From Pseudobdellovibrionaceae bacterium (lineage in GTDB: Bacteria; Bdellovibrionota; Bdellovibrionia; Bdellovibrionales; UBA1609), in NCBI GenBank assembly GCA_020635075.1, contig JACKAM010000002.1:434001-498000 (forward strand): a stretch of 64,000 bases of DNA. The letters are read 5' to 3'. A program made the position numbers and the translations under genes. The notes beneath the pieces were generated by a model. The model ran no database searches. It was not told the origin of the DNA and saw only the letters and a program-made list of their open reading frames with translations. Position 1 is the first letter of the stretch. Each line of letters opens with the position of its first letter. This document shows, piece after piece, positions 45,601-53,661 of the stretch.

Positions 45601-45915
45601 TACCTGGGCAAGACTGACTTTGTTCATGTCAAACCGGTTGAAGCCGACCTGGCCCTTAACCAAAACAATGGGACAGACCGGGACGTGTCTGCGGAAAAGT
45701 CTGGAGAGCAATTAAGCCTGTCTGCTGAAAAGGCCGCCGTCACTGAGAAAGCGGCAACAGAGGAACAGGTTGGAGGCTCCCACGATGCACTTGATTCCCA
45801 TCTTTCAAAAATGATGGGCGATGCTCCCATGTGTACTGACTGTGGTCACGTGACTGTCCGTAACGGCAGTTGCTACCGCTGCCTGAACTGTGGAAGCTCG
45901 ATTGGCTGCTCGTAA
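42640..45915 (+). CDS. nrdJ: Adenosylcobalamin-dependent (class II) ribonucleotide reductase
   Basis: The 1091-residue protein matches the long NrdJ type. Substrate and active-site motifs include FNSPVWFNCG, IFKYGSGTGTNFS, NGSNPCSEYMFLDDSACNLASLNL and the PTGTIGLLMDCDTTG loop. The C-terminus carries the redox-active or zinc-binding CTDCGHVTVRNGSCYRC, and an insertion with EEEEE is near residue 850. It reduces ribonucleotides to deoxyribonucleotides using adenosylcobalamin and works with or without oxygen. ATG 42640 is preceded by AAGGA. No class I nrdAB is in the window, so it may be the main enzyme. It ends at a strong terminator. Confidence 0.95.
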   Translation: MDTLLREEGRSKKSPKSSKKALAKETRAKLDGSKATGGQTFQPYFVPKGQDPYQMVEWVTRSSSIKDSQGESVFAMKDVQVPSTWSQLATDVAVSKYFRKAGVPETGHETSVRQLVYRVSHTIRTAGEDMGGYFASAGDAERFEKELAYILLTQTGAFNSPVWFNCGLHHEYGIEGSGGNFAFDFKTAEVVELDNSYARPQCSACFIQSVEDDLMAIFNLARQEARIFKYGSGTGTNFSKIRGRQEKLSGGGYSSGLISFLEVLDRGAGATKSGGTTRRAAKMVCLDMDHPEIEDFINWKVNEEKKVEVLVNAGYTSDFNGEAYRTVAGQNSNNSVRIPDGFMSAVQKDDTWKTTARTDGEVIHTYRAQELWRQVAYAAWKCADPGVQFDSTIQKWHTCPETDRINGSNPCSEYMFLDDSACNLASLNLEKFLREDGSFDIEAYRHAIRIVFTAQEILVDLSSYPTKQIAKNSHDYRPLGLGYANLGTMLMVKGLSYDSPEGRAWAGALTAIMTGEAYKTSAIIAGSKGPFEGHEENADSMLRVIRQHGEKVMEIDSSLIPSEVSQAARESWSEAYDMGKINGFRNAQASVLAPTGTIGLLMDCDTTGVEPDFALVKFKKLAGGGYFKIVNQSVPRALKTLGYSDSDIKAIVTYAVGTMTIEGAPHINVESLKAKGFTDDDFAKIKAAMPTAFDVHAAIAPWVLGEESMKRLGLNTDAIMSGQQTILAHLGFTPQQIREANMVVCGRQTVEGAPQLKDEHLPVFDCANKCGPEGQRFLEAMAHVRMMAAVQPFISGAISKTVNLPHEATVEDIQHIYEESWKMGLKAVSVYRDGSKMSQPLQAGSKDAKEEEEEAPLAYTEADFKDALETALSMAPARRRRLPQKRGGITVEGRVGGHQIYIRTGEYDDGRLGELFFDMHKEGATFRSLLNCFAISCSLGLQYGVPLDEYVDKFTFTRFEPQGMVDHPNIKQATSILDYIFRVIGMEYLGKTDFVHVKPVEADLALNQNNGTDRDVSAEKSGEQLSLSAEKAAVTEKAATEEQVGGSHDALDSHLSKMMGDAPMCTDCGHVTVRNGSCYRCLNCGSSIGCS

Positions 45916-45936
45916 ATTCAGTTGGCGACTGACTGC

Positions 45937-45967
45937 AAAAGGGCGACTTCTGTCGCCCTTTTTTTTT
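45937..45967 (+). terminator. Rho-independent terminator of nrdJ
   Basis: AAAAGGGCGAC (45937-45947) pairs with GTCGCCCTTTT (45952-45962) around a TTCT loop, followed by more T up to 45967. It also lies just past the end of the convergent methyltransferase gene. Confidence 0.92.
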
Positions 45968-45969
45968 GC

Positions 45970-46596
45970 TCAATTGCCGAAGGGTTTGCGCGCCCACCCC
46001 TGATAGAGGTAACTCCATGGTTTGGGGCCCTTGGCGTAAAAGTTGTTCAGTTCGACAAGGTCGAACCCCACGTTCGCAATGAAGTCATCAATTTTGCGAT
46101 TGAGATGGCAGCCACCACCAATGCACTTCTGGCAAGGGTTGATTCTCATTTGCCACTTTTGGATATGAGGTTCCGGTGACAGACCGTGTTCCACAAACAC
46201 CAGCCGTCCCCCTGGCTTGAGAACACGAAGAATTTCCTCAAGCGCCTGATTCAAATCGGCAATGGTACAAAGTGTGAAAGTCGAAAGCACCGAATCAACC
46301 GACGAATCCTCCAGAGGGAGTCGACCTGATGGCTCCAAATCAATAAAATCCACCGGTCGGGAAAACTGGGCCAATCTCTTCTTAGCAAGCTTCCGACCCA
46401 ACTTTGCAGGATCAACCGCAATGAGTCGCGTCACTGCTTCGGGCATAAAGGGCAAATTCAACCCCGACCCAAACCCCACTTCCAGAGTCTTACCTTCGAG
46501 GCCAGTGACAAATTTTTCCCGGATTTTCATGACTTCCCGATGACTCATAGTCCAGTCAATAATTCGCGGCAAAATGTGATCCTCATACCAATTCAT
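45970..46596 (-). CDS. Class I SAM-dependent methyltransferase (METTL7-like)
   Basis: The 208-residue protein has motif I LEVGFGSGLNLPF, an acidic end of strand 2 (AVDPAKL), the motif IV region SVDSVLSTFTLCTI and the post-motif GGRLVFVEHGLS. A Cys cluster toward the C-terminus (NPCQKCIGGGCHLNR) is typical of the small-molecule/thiol methyltransferase-like group related to METTL7. The substrate is unknown. ATG 46596; convergent with nrdJ. Confidence 0.85.
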   Translation of the reverse strand: MNWYEDHILPRIIDWTMSHREVMKIREKFVTGLEGKTLEVGFGSGLNLPFMPEAVTRLIAVDPAKLGRKLAKKRLAQFSRPVDFIDLEPSGRLPLEDSSVDSVLSTFTLCTIADLNQALEEILRVLKPGGRLVFVEHGLSPEPHIQKWQMRINPCQKCIGGGCHLNRKIDDFIANVGFDLVELNNFYAKGPKPWSYLYQGWARKPFGN

Positions 46597-46648
46597 CCGT
46601 TAAGGCCCTTTCCTTTACTCCGGTAAACATTAGACCTATATTGACAGC

Positions 46649-47353
46649 ATGGAAATTGTCCTCAGCGCAAGGCAAATCACCAAAGTCTACCAAATGGGAG
46701 AAGTGCAGGTTCATGCCCTGCGTGGGGTGGACTTCGAATTGCACAAAGGCGAGTTCCTGGTCTTACTTGGGGCCTCGGGAAGCGGCAAGTCCACCTTACT
46801 CAATATTCTTGGCGGACTCGACAGCCCCAGTGCCGGCCAGGTGTTTCACGGCAAGCAGGATCTCTCTCAGGCAGACGACAATCAGCTCACTCAATTTCGT
46901 CGCAAAAATGTGGGCTTTGTTTTCCAGATGTATAATCTAATTCCCCGCCTCACGGCTCTAGAAAATGTGGCTCTCGTTACCGACGTCAGCGACAACCCCA
47001 TGGACCCCATGGAGGCTCTGCGGTTGGTGGGCCTGGAGGATCGGGCTGAGCACTTCCCGGCCGAACTCTCCGGCGGCGAACAACAACGAGTGGCCATTGC
47101 CCGCGGCATCGCTAAGCAACCGGAGATTCTTCTCTGTGATGAACCCACTGGAGCTTTGGACTTTCGCACCGGGATAAAAGTTCTCGAAGCTATTGCTCAC
47201 GTCAACCAGAAGCTGGGCACAACAACAGCCGTAATTACCCACAACGCCAGCATTGCCCAAATGGCCGATCGGGTGGTGAGGCTCTCAGATGGCAAGATTG
47301 TTGAGGTCATCGAAAACGAGACCAAACTCTCGGCTCAGGACATTCGATGGTAA
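46649..47353 (+). CDS. ABC transporter ATP-binding protein (MacB/LolD-like)
   Basis: The 234-residue ATPase has Walker A GASGSGKST, the Q-loop QMYNLIP, the signature LSGGEQQRVAIARGIA, Walker B ILLCDEPTGALD and the switch His in VITHN. It belongs to the family that powers MacAB, LolCDE and related lipoprotein or peptide exporters. It starts at ATG 46649 and overlaps the permease gene by 7 bases, forming the first gene of a three-gene export operon. Confidence 0.95.
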   Translation: MEIVLSARQITKVYQMGEVQVHALRGVDFELHKGEFLVLLGASGSGKSTLLNILGGLDSPSAGQVFHGKQDLSQADDNQLTQFRRKNVGFVFQMYNLIPRLTALENVALVTDVSDNPMDPMEALRLVGLEDRAEHFPAELSGGEQQRVAIARGIAKQPEILLCDEPTGALDFRTGIKVLEAIAHVNQKLGTTTAVITHNASIAQMADRVVRLSDGKIVEVIENETKLSAQDIRW

Positions 47354-49713
47354 AGTATTTAGACATCAAGCTGGTGCGTGACCTCCTTCACATGAAGGCA
47401 CAGGTCGTCACCATCGCCTTGGTGGTGGCCTGCGGAGTTGCCGTCCTGGCTGGGATGTTAAGCACCTACGAGTCCCTCCTTCTCGCTCAATCCTCATTTT
47501 ACAATTACAGTCGATTTGGTCATATTTTTGCCGAAATCAAAAGAGCCCCAAAATCTCTAGCATCTCGTATTCAAAATCTGCCCGGAGTCAGTCAGGTCGA
47601 GGAACGATTGGTATTTGATCTACTCCTGGACATGGAGGGACGTGACGAGCCTGCGGTGGGGAGGTTTCTCTCTCTTCCCCGAGGGCAACAGTCCTCTCTC
47701 AATCGTATTCAAGTCTTAAAGGGCCGCTGGCCTCTTCCTGAACAGGATAACGAAGTTTTGGTCGGCCAGGCCTTCTTTGATTTTAATAAGCTGGAACTCA
47801 ACCAGGAGATTTCGGCCATGTTCAATGGCCGCTATAGAAAGCTTCGAGTCGTCGGCGTCGCCGTCTCTCCCGAATACGTTTACGCTTTGCCAGGCTCTAG
47901 TCCCTTACCGGATGATGCCCACTTTGGGGTTTTCTGGATTCGTAGAGATAGCCTTGCTGCCAGCTTTGATATGGAAGGTGCTTTCAACAGTCTCAGTCTC
48001 ACAGTCCTCCCCGGCGCCAACGAAAAGGCTATCGTGAAGACCATTGATCGATGGTTTCTCCCCTATGGTGGCGTGGGTTCCTACACCCGCAAACAACAGA
48101 TCTCTAACATGTTTCTCACTGAGGAAATCCGCGGCCTCAAGGTCCAGGCCACAATTATTCCCATCGTCTTTCTCTGCGTTGCCGCTTTTCTTCTCAATGT
48201 GGTCATCGGTCGAATTATCAATAGCCAGCGGGAGCAGATTGCCACTCTCAAAGCTCTCGGGTTTGCCGATAAACAAATCGCTGGGCATTACCTCAAACTT
48301 TCTCTGGTGATTATTGCTTTGGGCCTCATTTTCGGCATTGCCGGAGGCTACTGGCTGGCGGAGTCCATGACCCAGCTTTACACTCAGTTTTTCCGTTTTC
48401 CCGTCCTCGTGCAGACAATGCCAGCCTATATACCCCTGTTGTCCATTGCCCTGAGTGGGGGTTCAGCTCTCATTGGAGTCGCCCAGAGTCTCTATGGCAT
48501 TTTTAAGATGCCCCCAGCGGAGGCCATGCGGCCGGCTCTCCCTGCGGAGTACCATTCCAGCTGGGTGGAACTCTCTGGTATTCCCAATAAGTTGTCCAAT
48601 GAGGGCAGAATGATTCTTAGGGGACTCAGCCTGCGCCCCCTAAGATCTCTAGTGTCTGCCTTAGGGATTTCCTTTGCCCTCGTCATCATCATTCTTGGCA
48701 TGTTTTGGTCCGACGCCATTGATTACCTGATGCACGTGCAGTTTTCCCTTATCCAAAAGGAAGATGCTTCGGTCTCATTCACCAAGCCTTTACCCATTAA
48801 GAGCCTATATGAGCTCCAAAACCTTCCCGGAGTGATTCATGCCGAGGGCCTTCGCGCCGTACCAGTTCGCATTTACCATGGCCCTAAGACTGAAACCACG
48901 GCCCTCTTTGGCGTAGGCCCAATCAGTCACCTCAAAGCCATCTTGGATACCGATCTCAAGCCTATCGATATCCCTAGAGATGGTCTGGTCATGAGTCAAA
49001 CTCTGGCTCGCAAACTTAAAATTAAGGCTCAAGACAGAATCAGCATTGAGGTCTTGGAGGGCCGTCGCCCCAAAGGGGTGTTCCCTATCGCCGGCGTGGT
49101 GGATGATTTCCTCGGTCAATTCCTGTACACACGAAACGAATCCCTCCATCGCCTAATGAAAGAAGGACCAAAGATCAATTCGGTCCTACTGAAAACTGAC
49201 AGCGAGCAAAGTCAGAGACTCTATACGGAACTCAAAAACTACCCATCCATTTCTTCAGTGACCTTTAAAACGGCGGCACTGAAGACATTCAATGAGACCA
49301 CAGCAAAATTCATGTTGGTTTTTGCCACCATTCTCACTGTTTTTTCTGTCATTATTGCCTTTGGCATTGTCTACAATAGTGCACGCATTGCTTTAAGCGA
49401 AAGATCCTGGGAGTTTGCCAGCCTCAGAGTTTTGGGTTTTACCAGTGGGGAAGTCTTTCGTATGTTGATGGGTGAAATTCTCATTCTTTGCGTCGCAGCC
49501 CTTCCCTTAGGCTGGGTGCTGGGCTACTATTTGACCCGAGCGATCATTGATTACATGGCGCCAGACGAGCTGGCCATTCCAATGAAGATTGAGATGAGCA
49601 CCTTCACTTGGAGCGGTCTGACTTTGGCCGTATCTGCTGTTGTTAGTGCCTGGGTGCTCTGGCTTAAAATTAGAAACCTGGATTTTAATGAGGCTCTCAA
49701 GACAAGGGGGTAA
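47347..49713 (+). CDS. FtsX/MacB-type ABC permease with two permease domains
   Basis: The 788-residue inner-membrane protein has an N-terminal helix (VTIALVVACGVAVLAGMLSTY), a large periplasmic region (~residues 50-275), a block of three helices (~285-395), a second helix at ~445, another periplasmic region and a final three-helix block (~660-780). This is a tandem FtsX arrangement, so one chain may supply both halves of the transporter. Such permeases move lipoproteins, peptides or drugs from the outer leaflet or periplasm. It is coupled to the ATPase and followed, two bases later, by the membrane fusion protein. Confidence 0.88.
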   Translation: MVKYLDIKLVRDLLHMKAQVVTIALVVACGVAVLAGMLSTYESLLLAQSSFYNYSRFGHIFAEIKRAPKSLASRIQNLPGVSQVEERLVFDLLLDMEGRDEPAVGRFLSLPRGQQSSLNRIQVLKGRWPLPEQDNEVLVGQAFFDFNKLELNQEISAMFNGRYRKLRVVGVAVSPEYVYALPGSSPLPDDAHFGVFWIRRDSLAASFDMEGAFNSLSLTVLPGANEKAIVKTIDRWFLPYGGVGSYTRKQQISNMFLTEEIRGLKVQATIIPIVFLCVAAFLLNVVIGRIINSQREQIATLKALGFADKQIAGHYLKLSLVIIALGLIFGIAGGYWLAESMTQLYTQFFRFPVLVQTMPAYIPLLSIALSGGSALIGVAQSLYGIFKMPPAEAMRPALPAEYHSSWVELSGIPNKLSNEGRMILRGLSLRPLRSLVSALGISFALVIIILGMFWSDAIDYLMHVQFSLIQKEDASVSFTKPLPIKSLYELQNLPGVIHAEGLRAVPVRIYHGPKTETTALFGVGPISHLKAILDTDLKPIDIPRDGLVMSQTLARKLKIKAQDRISIEVLEGRRPKGVFPIAGVVDDFLGQFLYTRNESLHRLMKEGPKINSVLLKTDSEQSQRLYTELKNYPSISSVTFKTAALKTFNETTAKFMLVFATILTVFSVIIAFGIVYNSARIALSERSWEFASLRVLGFTSGEVFRMLMGEILILCVAALPLGWVLGYYLTRAIIDYMAPDELAIPMKIEMSTFTWSGLTLAVSAVVSAWVLWLKIRNLDFNEALKTRG

Positions 49714-49715
49714 CT

Positions 49716-50615
49716 ATGGATCGAAAAAAGGGTGATCTAGTCAAAAAGAGAGTCACCACAATTGTTCTGACTGTTTCGATCATTGGTGTTGTGGTGTGGT
49801 CCTTGATTCCCCGCCCTCTTCCCGTCGACGTGGGTACAGTTGAAATTGGCGACTACGAACAGCGCGTAGTCGAAGATGGCCGGACCAGAGTCAAAGAGAA
49901 ATATGTGGTGTCTTCTCCTGTTGACGGCGTTCTGCCCCGAGTTCATTGGGACCCAGGTGATTTTGTTAAAAAGGGAGATAAACTGGTCACAATCAAGTGG
50001 GACTATGATCGCGTGGTTCATGCTCCCGCCAGCGGAAGTATCTTGCGAATACTGACCAAGGACGAAGGCTTTATCTACAAGGGCAAGCCGATTTTGGAAA
50101 TTGGCGATCCTAAATCTCTGGAAATTGTTGTTGATGTTCTAACCTCTAATGCCATTCTCCTGAGCCTTGGCAATCAGGTGGAGATCACCAACTGGGGTGG
50201 TGATCAACCCCTTGAAGGTAAGATCGTGCGCATTGAGCCTTCGGCATTTACCAAAGTGTCTGCTCTTGGTGTCGATGAGCAGCGGGTGAATGTGGTTATT
50301 GAAATCACTTCTCCCCGTGAGCAGTGGCTAAATCTGGGAGATCACTTTCAAGTCGAATGTCGCATTCTGGTGAAGCGTTTGGAAAATGTTCTCACTGTAC
50401 CCACTGGGGCCTTGTTTCAAAAGGGTGGAAAGTGGGCCGTTTTTGTCTTCACCCAAGGCAAAGCAAACCTTAGGGAAATTGAAATCTCTGACCAAGGCCC
50501 CCTCAAATCTGTCATCGGCTCCGGCCTAAATGAGGGAGAGCGAGTCATTCTCTATCCAGGAGATCGAATTGACGACGGCGTCGCCGTAAAACCAACCCCT
50601 GGTTCCGCTAGCTAA
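49716..50615 (+). CDS. HlyD/MacA-like periplasmic adaptor (membrane fusion protein)
   Basis: The 299-residue protein has one N-terminal membrane segment (TTIVLTVSIIGVVVWSLIP), then a biotinyl-lipoyl-like half (VSSPVDGVLPRVHWDPGDFVKKGDKLVTI, HAPASGSILRI) and a beta-barrel region (VEITNWGGDQPLEGKIVRIEP). It lacks a long alpha-helical hairpin, so it is shorter than classical MacA. It would link the ABC permease to an outer-membrane exit. No TolC gene is in the window. Confidence 0.85.
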   Translation: MDRKKGDLVKKRVTTIVLTVSIIGVVVWSLIPRPLPVDVGTVEIGDYEQRVVEDGRTRVKEKYVVSSPVDGVLPRVHWDPGDFVKKGDKLVTIKWDYDRVVHAPASGSILRILTKDEGFIYKGKPILEIGDPKSLEIVVDVLTSNAILLSLGNQVEITNWGGDQPLEGKIVRIEPSAFTKVSALGVDEQRVNVVIEITSPREQWLNLGDHFQVECRILVKRLENVLTVPTGALFQKGGKWAVFVFTQGKANLREIEISDQGPLKSVIGSGLNEGERVILYPGDRIDDGVAVKPTPGSAS

Positions 50616-50653
50616 CTTGCAAACAAAGTCAATTCAGGCTAAGTCTTCCAGGC

Positions 50654-52555
50654 ATGGAAGATCAGGACTCTAAGAAGAAAATCCCTCAGCCTCTCCAGGC
50701 CGGCCCCTGGTGGCGGAACCCCTTTAACGTATTTCTTGTCGTGTGGCTGGGTTTTCTCCTCATTCAGTACCTGTTTTTATCCCAGGGCGGGAAACAGGTT
50801 TCCTACAGTGAGTTTCTCGATTTAGTTGAAAATGGCAAAGTTAAAGAAGTCACCCTGAGCGAAGAAAAAATTTTTGCTTCCCTGCAGGAAGAGGGCGTGG
50901 ACAAACAGCAGGCCGTTGTCACCTATCCTGTTAATGACAAGGACCTTACCCGTTTGCTACGCGATAAGGGTGTCAAATTTCAAGGAACGATGAAGAGTAA
51001 ATGGCTTGAAACTGTGGTCGCCTGGCTGTTTCCCATCCTGTTGCTGGTTTTCTTTTTTCGCATGATGATGAACCGTATGGGCGGTGCCACCGGTGGCCTG
51101 ATGAACTTCGGAAAATCCAAGGCCCGTGTTTTTATGGAGAAAGGAATCAAGACTTCTTTTGCCGATGTGGCTGGCGTGGATGAAGCAAAAGAGGAACTTG
51201 AAGAAATCGTTTCCTTCCTGAAAGAGCCCGACAAGTACTCCCGACTTGGTGGACGGTCGCCAAAGGGAATTCTTCTCGTCGGCCCTCCGGGCACGGGAAA
51301 AACCCTGTTGGCCCGAGCGGTGGCCGGTGAAGCCAGTGTGCCTTTTTTCTCTATTAATGGATCTGAGTTTGTTGAGCTTTTTGTCGGCATGGGAGCTGCC
51401 CGAGTCAGAGATTTGTTTGAACAAGCGCGCAAGACTTCTCCATGCATTATCTTTATCGACGAACTGGATGCTCTGGGGCGCTCACGATCAGCTGGCTATC
51501 CTGGTACGGGTGCCAACGATGAGAAAGAGCAAACTTTGAATCAACTATTGGCCGAACTTGATGGTTTTGATCCCCGGTCCGGTATTGTCATTCTCGCTGC
51601 CACCAATAGACCGGAGATTCTTGATCCTGCTCTTCTACGCGCTGGACGATTTGATCGCCAGGTTCTAATCGACAATCCGGACCAACATGGACGGGAGCAA
51701 ATTCTGAACATCCATGTGAAAAAAATTATCCTGTCCACTGATGTGGATCTAAGAGCCATTGCCAGTCTTACTCCCGGGTTTTCGGGAGCAGATCTGGCCA
51801 ATTTAGTAAATGAGGCGGCTCTCGTGGCGACTCGTCGCGGAGCCGAGAGTGTCACAACAAATGACTTTACCTCAGCCATCGAAAGAATTGTGGCCGGACT
51901 TGAACGCCGAAAGCGAATTATGAATCCCGACGAAAAGCGGCGGGTAGCCTTTCATGAAATGGGCCATGCGACTGTGGCCCTGGCCCTTCAGTGTCGAGAT
52001 CGGGTACACAAGATAAGTATCATTCCTAGGGGGATAGGTGCCCTCGGCTATACCTTACAGCGGCCGACGGAAGACCGTTATCTGATGACCCGAGAGGAGC
52101 TGATGCGCAAGATTGCAGTTCTTCTGGGAGGACGCACATCAGAACGACTCATGTGCGAAGATGTTTCCACCGGAGCCAGCGATGATCTGGCCAAGGCTTC
52201 GGACATTGCCCGCGCTATGGTCAGTCAGTATGGAATGAGCGAAAAGCTGGGACTGGGCTCATTTGAAAGAGCTGACAGTACTTTTTTGCGGGGTCCGAAT
52301 CCATTCCCCATGCCACGAGAATTTAGTGAAAAAACTGGAGAGCTGATTGACCAGGAGATAAAGGCCTTTCTTTCATTAGCCGAATCCCTGGCTGAAACGA
52401 GTATTCGCTTAAACGATACTTTTATCAATAAAGGCGTTGAAGTCTTGCTTCAGGAAGAAACCCTGGATGCCGACCGAATTGTTGAGTTGTGGGGCGAATA
52501 CGGGCGAAATGTCTCAGGAAGTGCCGCTACTTCTTTGACTGAGCAAACGCAATGA
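50654..52555 (+). CDS. ftsH: ATP-dependent zinc metalloprotease FtsH
   Basis: The 633-residue membrane protease has TM segments at ~26-42 and ~118-138 flanking a periplasmic loop, Walker A GPPGTGKT at 210-217, Walker B IIFIDELDAL, the second region of homology ATNRPEILDPALLRAGRFDR and the zinc motif HEMGH at 434-438 with a later acidic ligand in DDLAKASD. It degrades misfolded or regulatory membrane and cytosolic proteins. ATG 50654 follows the exporter operon by 38 bases and may be co-transcribed. Its end overlaps a convergent VOC gene by 29 bases. Confidence 0.97.
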   Translation: MEDQDSKKKIPQPLQAGPWWRNPFNVFLVVWLGFLLIQYLFLSQGGKQVSYSEFLDLVENGKVKEVTLSEEKIFASLQEEGVDKQQAVVTYPVNDKDLTRLLRDKGVKFQGTMKSKWLETVVAWLFPILLLVFFFRMMMNRMGGATGGLMNFGKSKARVFMEKGIKTSFADVAGVDEAKEELEEIVSFLKEPDKYSRLGGRSPKGILLVGPPGTGKTLLARAVAGEASVPFFSINGSEFVELFVGMGAARVRDLFEQARKTSPCIIFIDELDALGRSRSAGYPGTGANDEKEQTLNQLLAELDGFDPRSGIVILAATNRPEILDPALLRAGRFDRQVLIDNPDQHGREQILNIHVKKIILSTDVDLRAIASLTPGFSGADLANLVNEAALVATRRGAESVTTNDFTSAIERIVAGLERRKRIMNPDEKRRVAFHEMGHATVALALQCRDRVHKISIIPRGIGALGYTLQRPTEDRYLMTREELMRKIAVLLGGRTSERLMCEDVSTGASDDLAKASDIARAMVSQYGMSEKLGLGSFERADSTFLRGPNPFPMPREFSEKTGELIDQEIKAFLSLAESLAETSIRLNDTFINKGVEVLLQEETLDADRIVELWGEYGRNVSGSAATSLTEQTQ

Positions 52556-52919
52556 TGTGACCGTCGAAGTCTTGGACATAGGCAACTCGGTCACCCCAGT
52601 CGCGCATCTCAAACGGACTCAGCTCTTTGGCTCCTTCTTTGACTGCTCGTTCGAACATGATTGTCGGGTCTTCCACCACCAAGTAGAGCTCAGCACGAGG
52701 AACACCACTGCCAGTCTCTGGATCGACAATGACGTCACCCAAGAGCTTCTTAATTCCCTTGTTGGGCATAAGCCCCAGGACGGCGGGCCCACCAAGAAGA
52801 AACTCCGTCATCCCTGGCACATCAAGAACCGGCTTGGTCATCAAGACCCTGCTATAGAAGTCCCGGCTCCTTTCCTGATCTTCAACATAAAGAATGGTGT
52901 GCGCACGGTGAATTCTCAT
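52527..52919 (-). CDS. Glyoxalase/VOC-family protein
   Basis: The 130-residue protein has two VOC halves: HTILYVEDQERSRDFYSRVLM at the start and AELYLVVEDP...DWGDRVAYVQDFDGHIIAFAQ at the end. The possible metal ligands are His in RAHTILY and Glu/His in the later strands, but the four-ligand set is incomplete. Members include lyases, dioxygenases and bleomycin-binding resistance proteins; none is specified here. It overlaps the end of ftsH by 29 bases in the convergent direction. Confidence 0.82.
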   Translation of the reverse strand: MRIHRAHTILYVEDQERSRDFYSRVLMTKPVLDVPGMTEFLLGGPAVLGLMPNKGIKKLLGDVIVDPETGSGVPRAELYLVVEDPTIMFERAVKEGAKELSPFEMRDWGDRVAYVQDFDGHIIAFAQSKK

Positions 52920-53025
52920 GACTTCAGTTCCTTTGCCTTAAGACGGGCGAAAAAATCTCGCCTAATAGGCTAACACCAAACAATAGGAATAGTCTTTAGG
53001 TGATTTGACCTGGTAGTCTGTTTTC

Positions 53026-53661
53026 ATGGATCGCCTGGATGAGCGCCGCGCAATGGTGGAAAATCAACTGGTTGCCCGAGGAATCAAGGACGGAGAGGTC
53101 CTTGAAGTCATGCTCAAAATCCCCCGGGAAAATTTTGTCCCACCCGAATTACAACCCATGGCCTATAGAGATCGACCCCTCGCCATTGGCGAAGGCCAGA
53201 CCATATCCCAACCCTATATTGTGGCCTACATGGCTGAAGCTCTGCATCTCTCTGGTCAGGAGCGAGTTTTGGAAATTGGCACGGGCTGCGGCTACAACAC
53301 CGCCGTTTTGGCAAAACTGGCAGGAGAGGTATACACCGTGGAGATTCGCGCCTCCCTTTCAAATTTAGCCCGAGATAACCTGGCGTCACTTGGGATCGAC
53401 AATGTTCACTTCAAGGTGGGAGACGGTTATCTCGGCTGGCCTGAAATGGCCCCCTTCGATCGAATTGTACTGACTGCAGCTCCCAGTAAAATTCCAAAAG
53501 CTCTATTTGAACAGGTGACCCCAGAGGGATGTCTGTTGGCCCCCGTCGGAGACTGGTCCCAAACTCTGCAGATTCACCGACGCCAAGGGAGTGAGTGGTT
53601 TGCGAGAGATCTTCTGCAAGTCCAATTTGTTCCCCTCGTACGAGACCCTGAAGAGGTATGA
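53026..53661 (+). CDS. pcm: Protein-L-isoaspartate O-methyltransferase
   Basis: The 211-residue protein has the PCMT core: NQLVARGIKDGEVLEVMLKIPRE-NF, RDRPLAIGEGQTISQPY (substrate loop), VLEIGTGCGYNTAVLA (SAM motif I) and APSKIPKALFEQV. It methylates L-isoaspartyl residues, starting the repair of damaged proteins. Length is normal for the family. ATG 53026. Its stop overlaps the next gene by four bases (ATGA), so the two are coupled. Confidence 0.95.
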   Translation: MDRLDERRAMVENQLVARGIKDGEVLEVMLKIPRENFVPPELQPMAYRDRPLAIGEGQTISQPYIVAYMAEALHLSGQERVLEIGTGCGYNTAVLAKLAGEVYTVEIRASLSNLARDNLASLGIDNVHFKVGDGYLGWPEMAPFDRIVLTAAPSKIPKALFEQVTPEGCLLAPVGDWSQTLQIHRRQGSEWFARDLLQVQFVPLVRDPEEV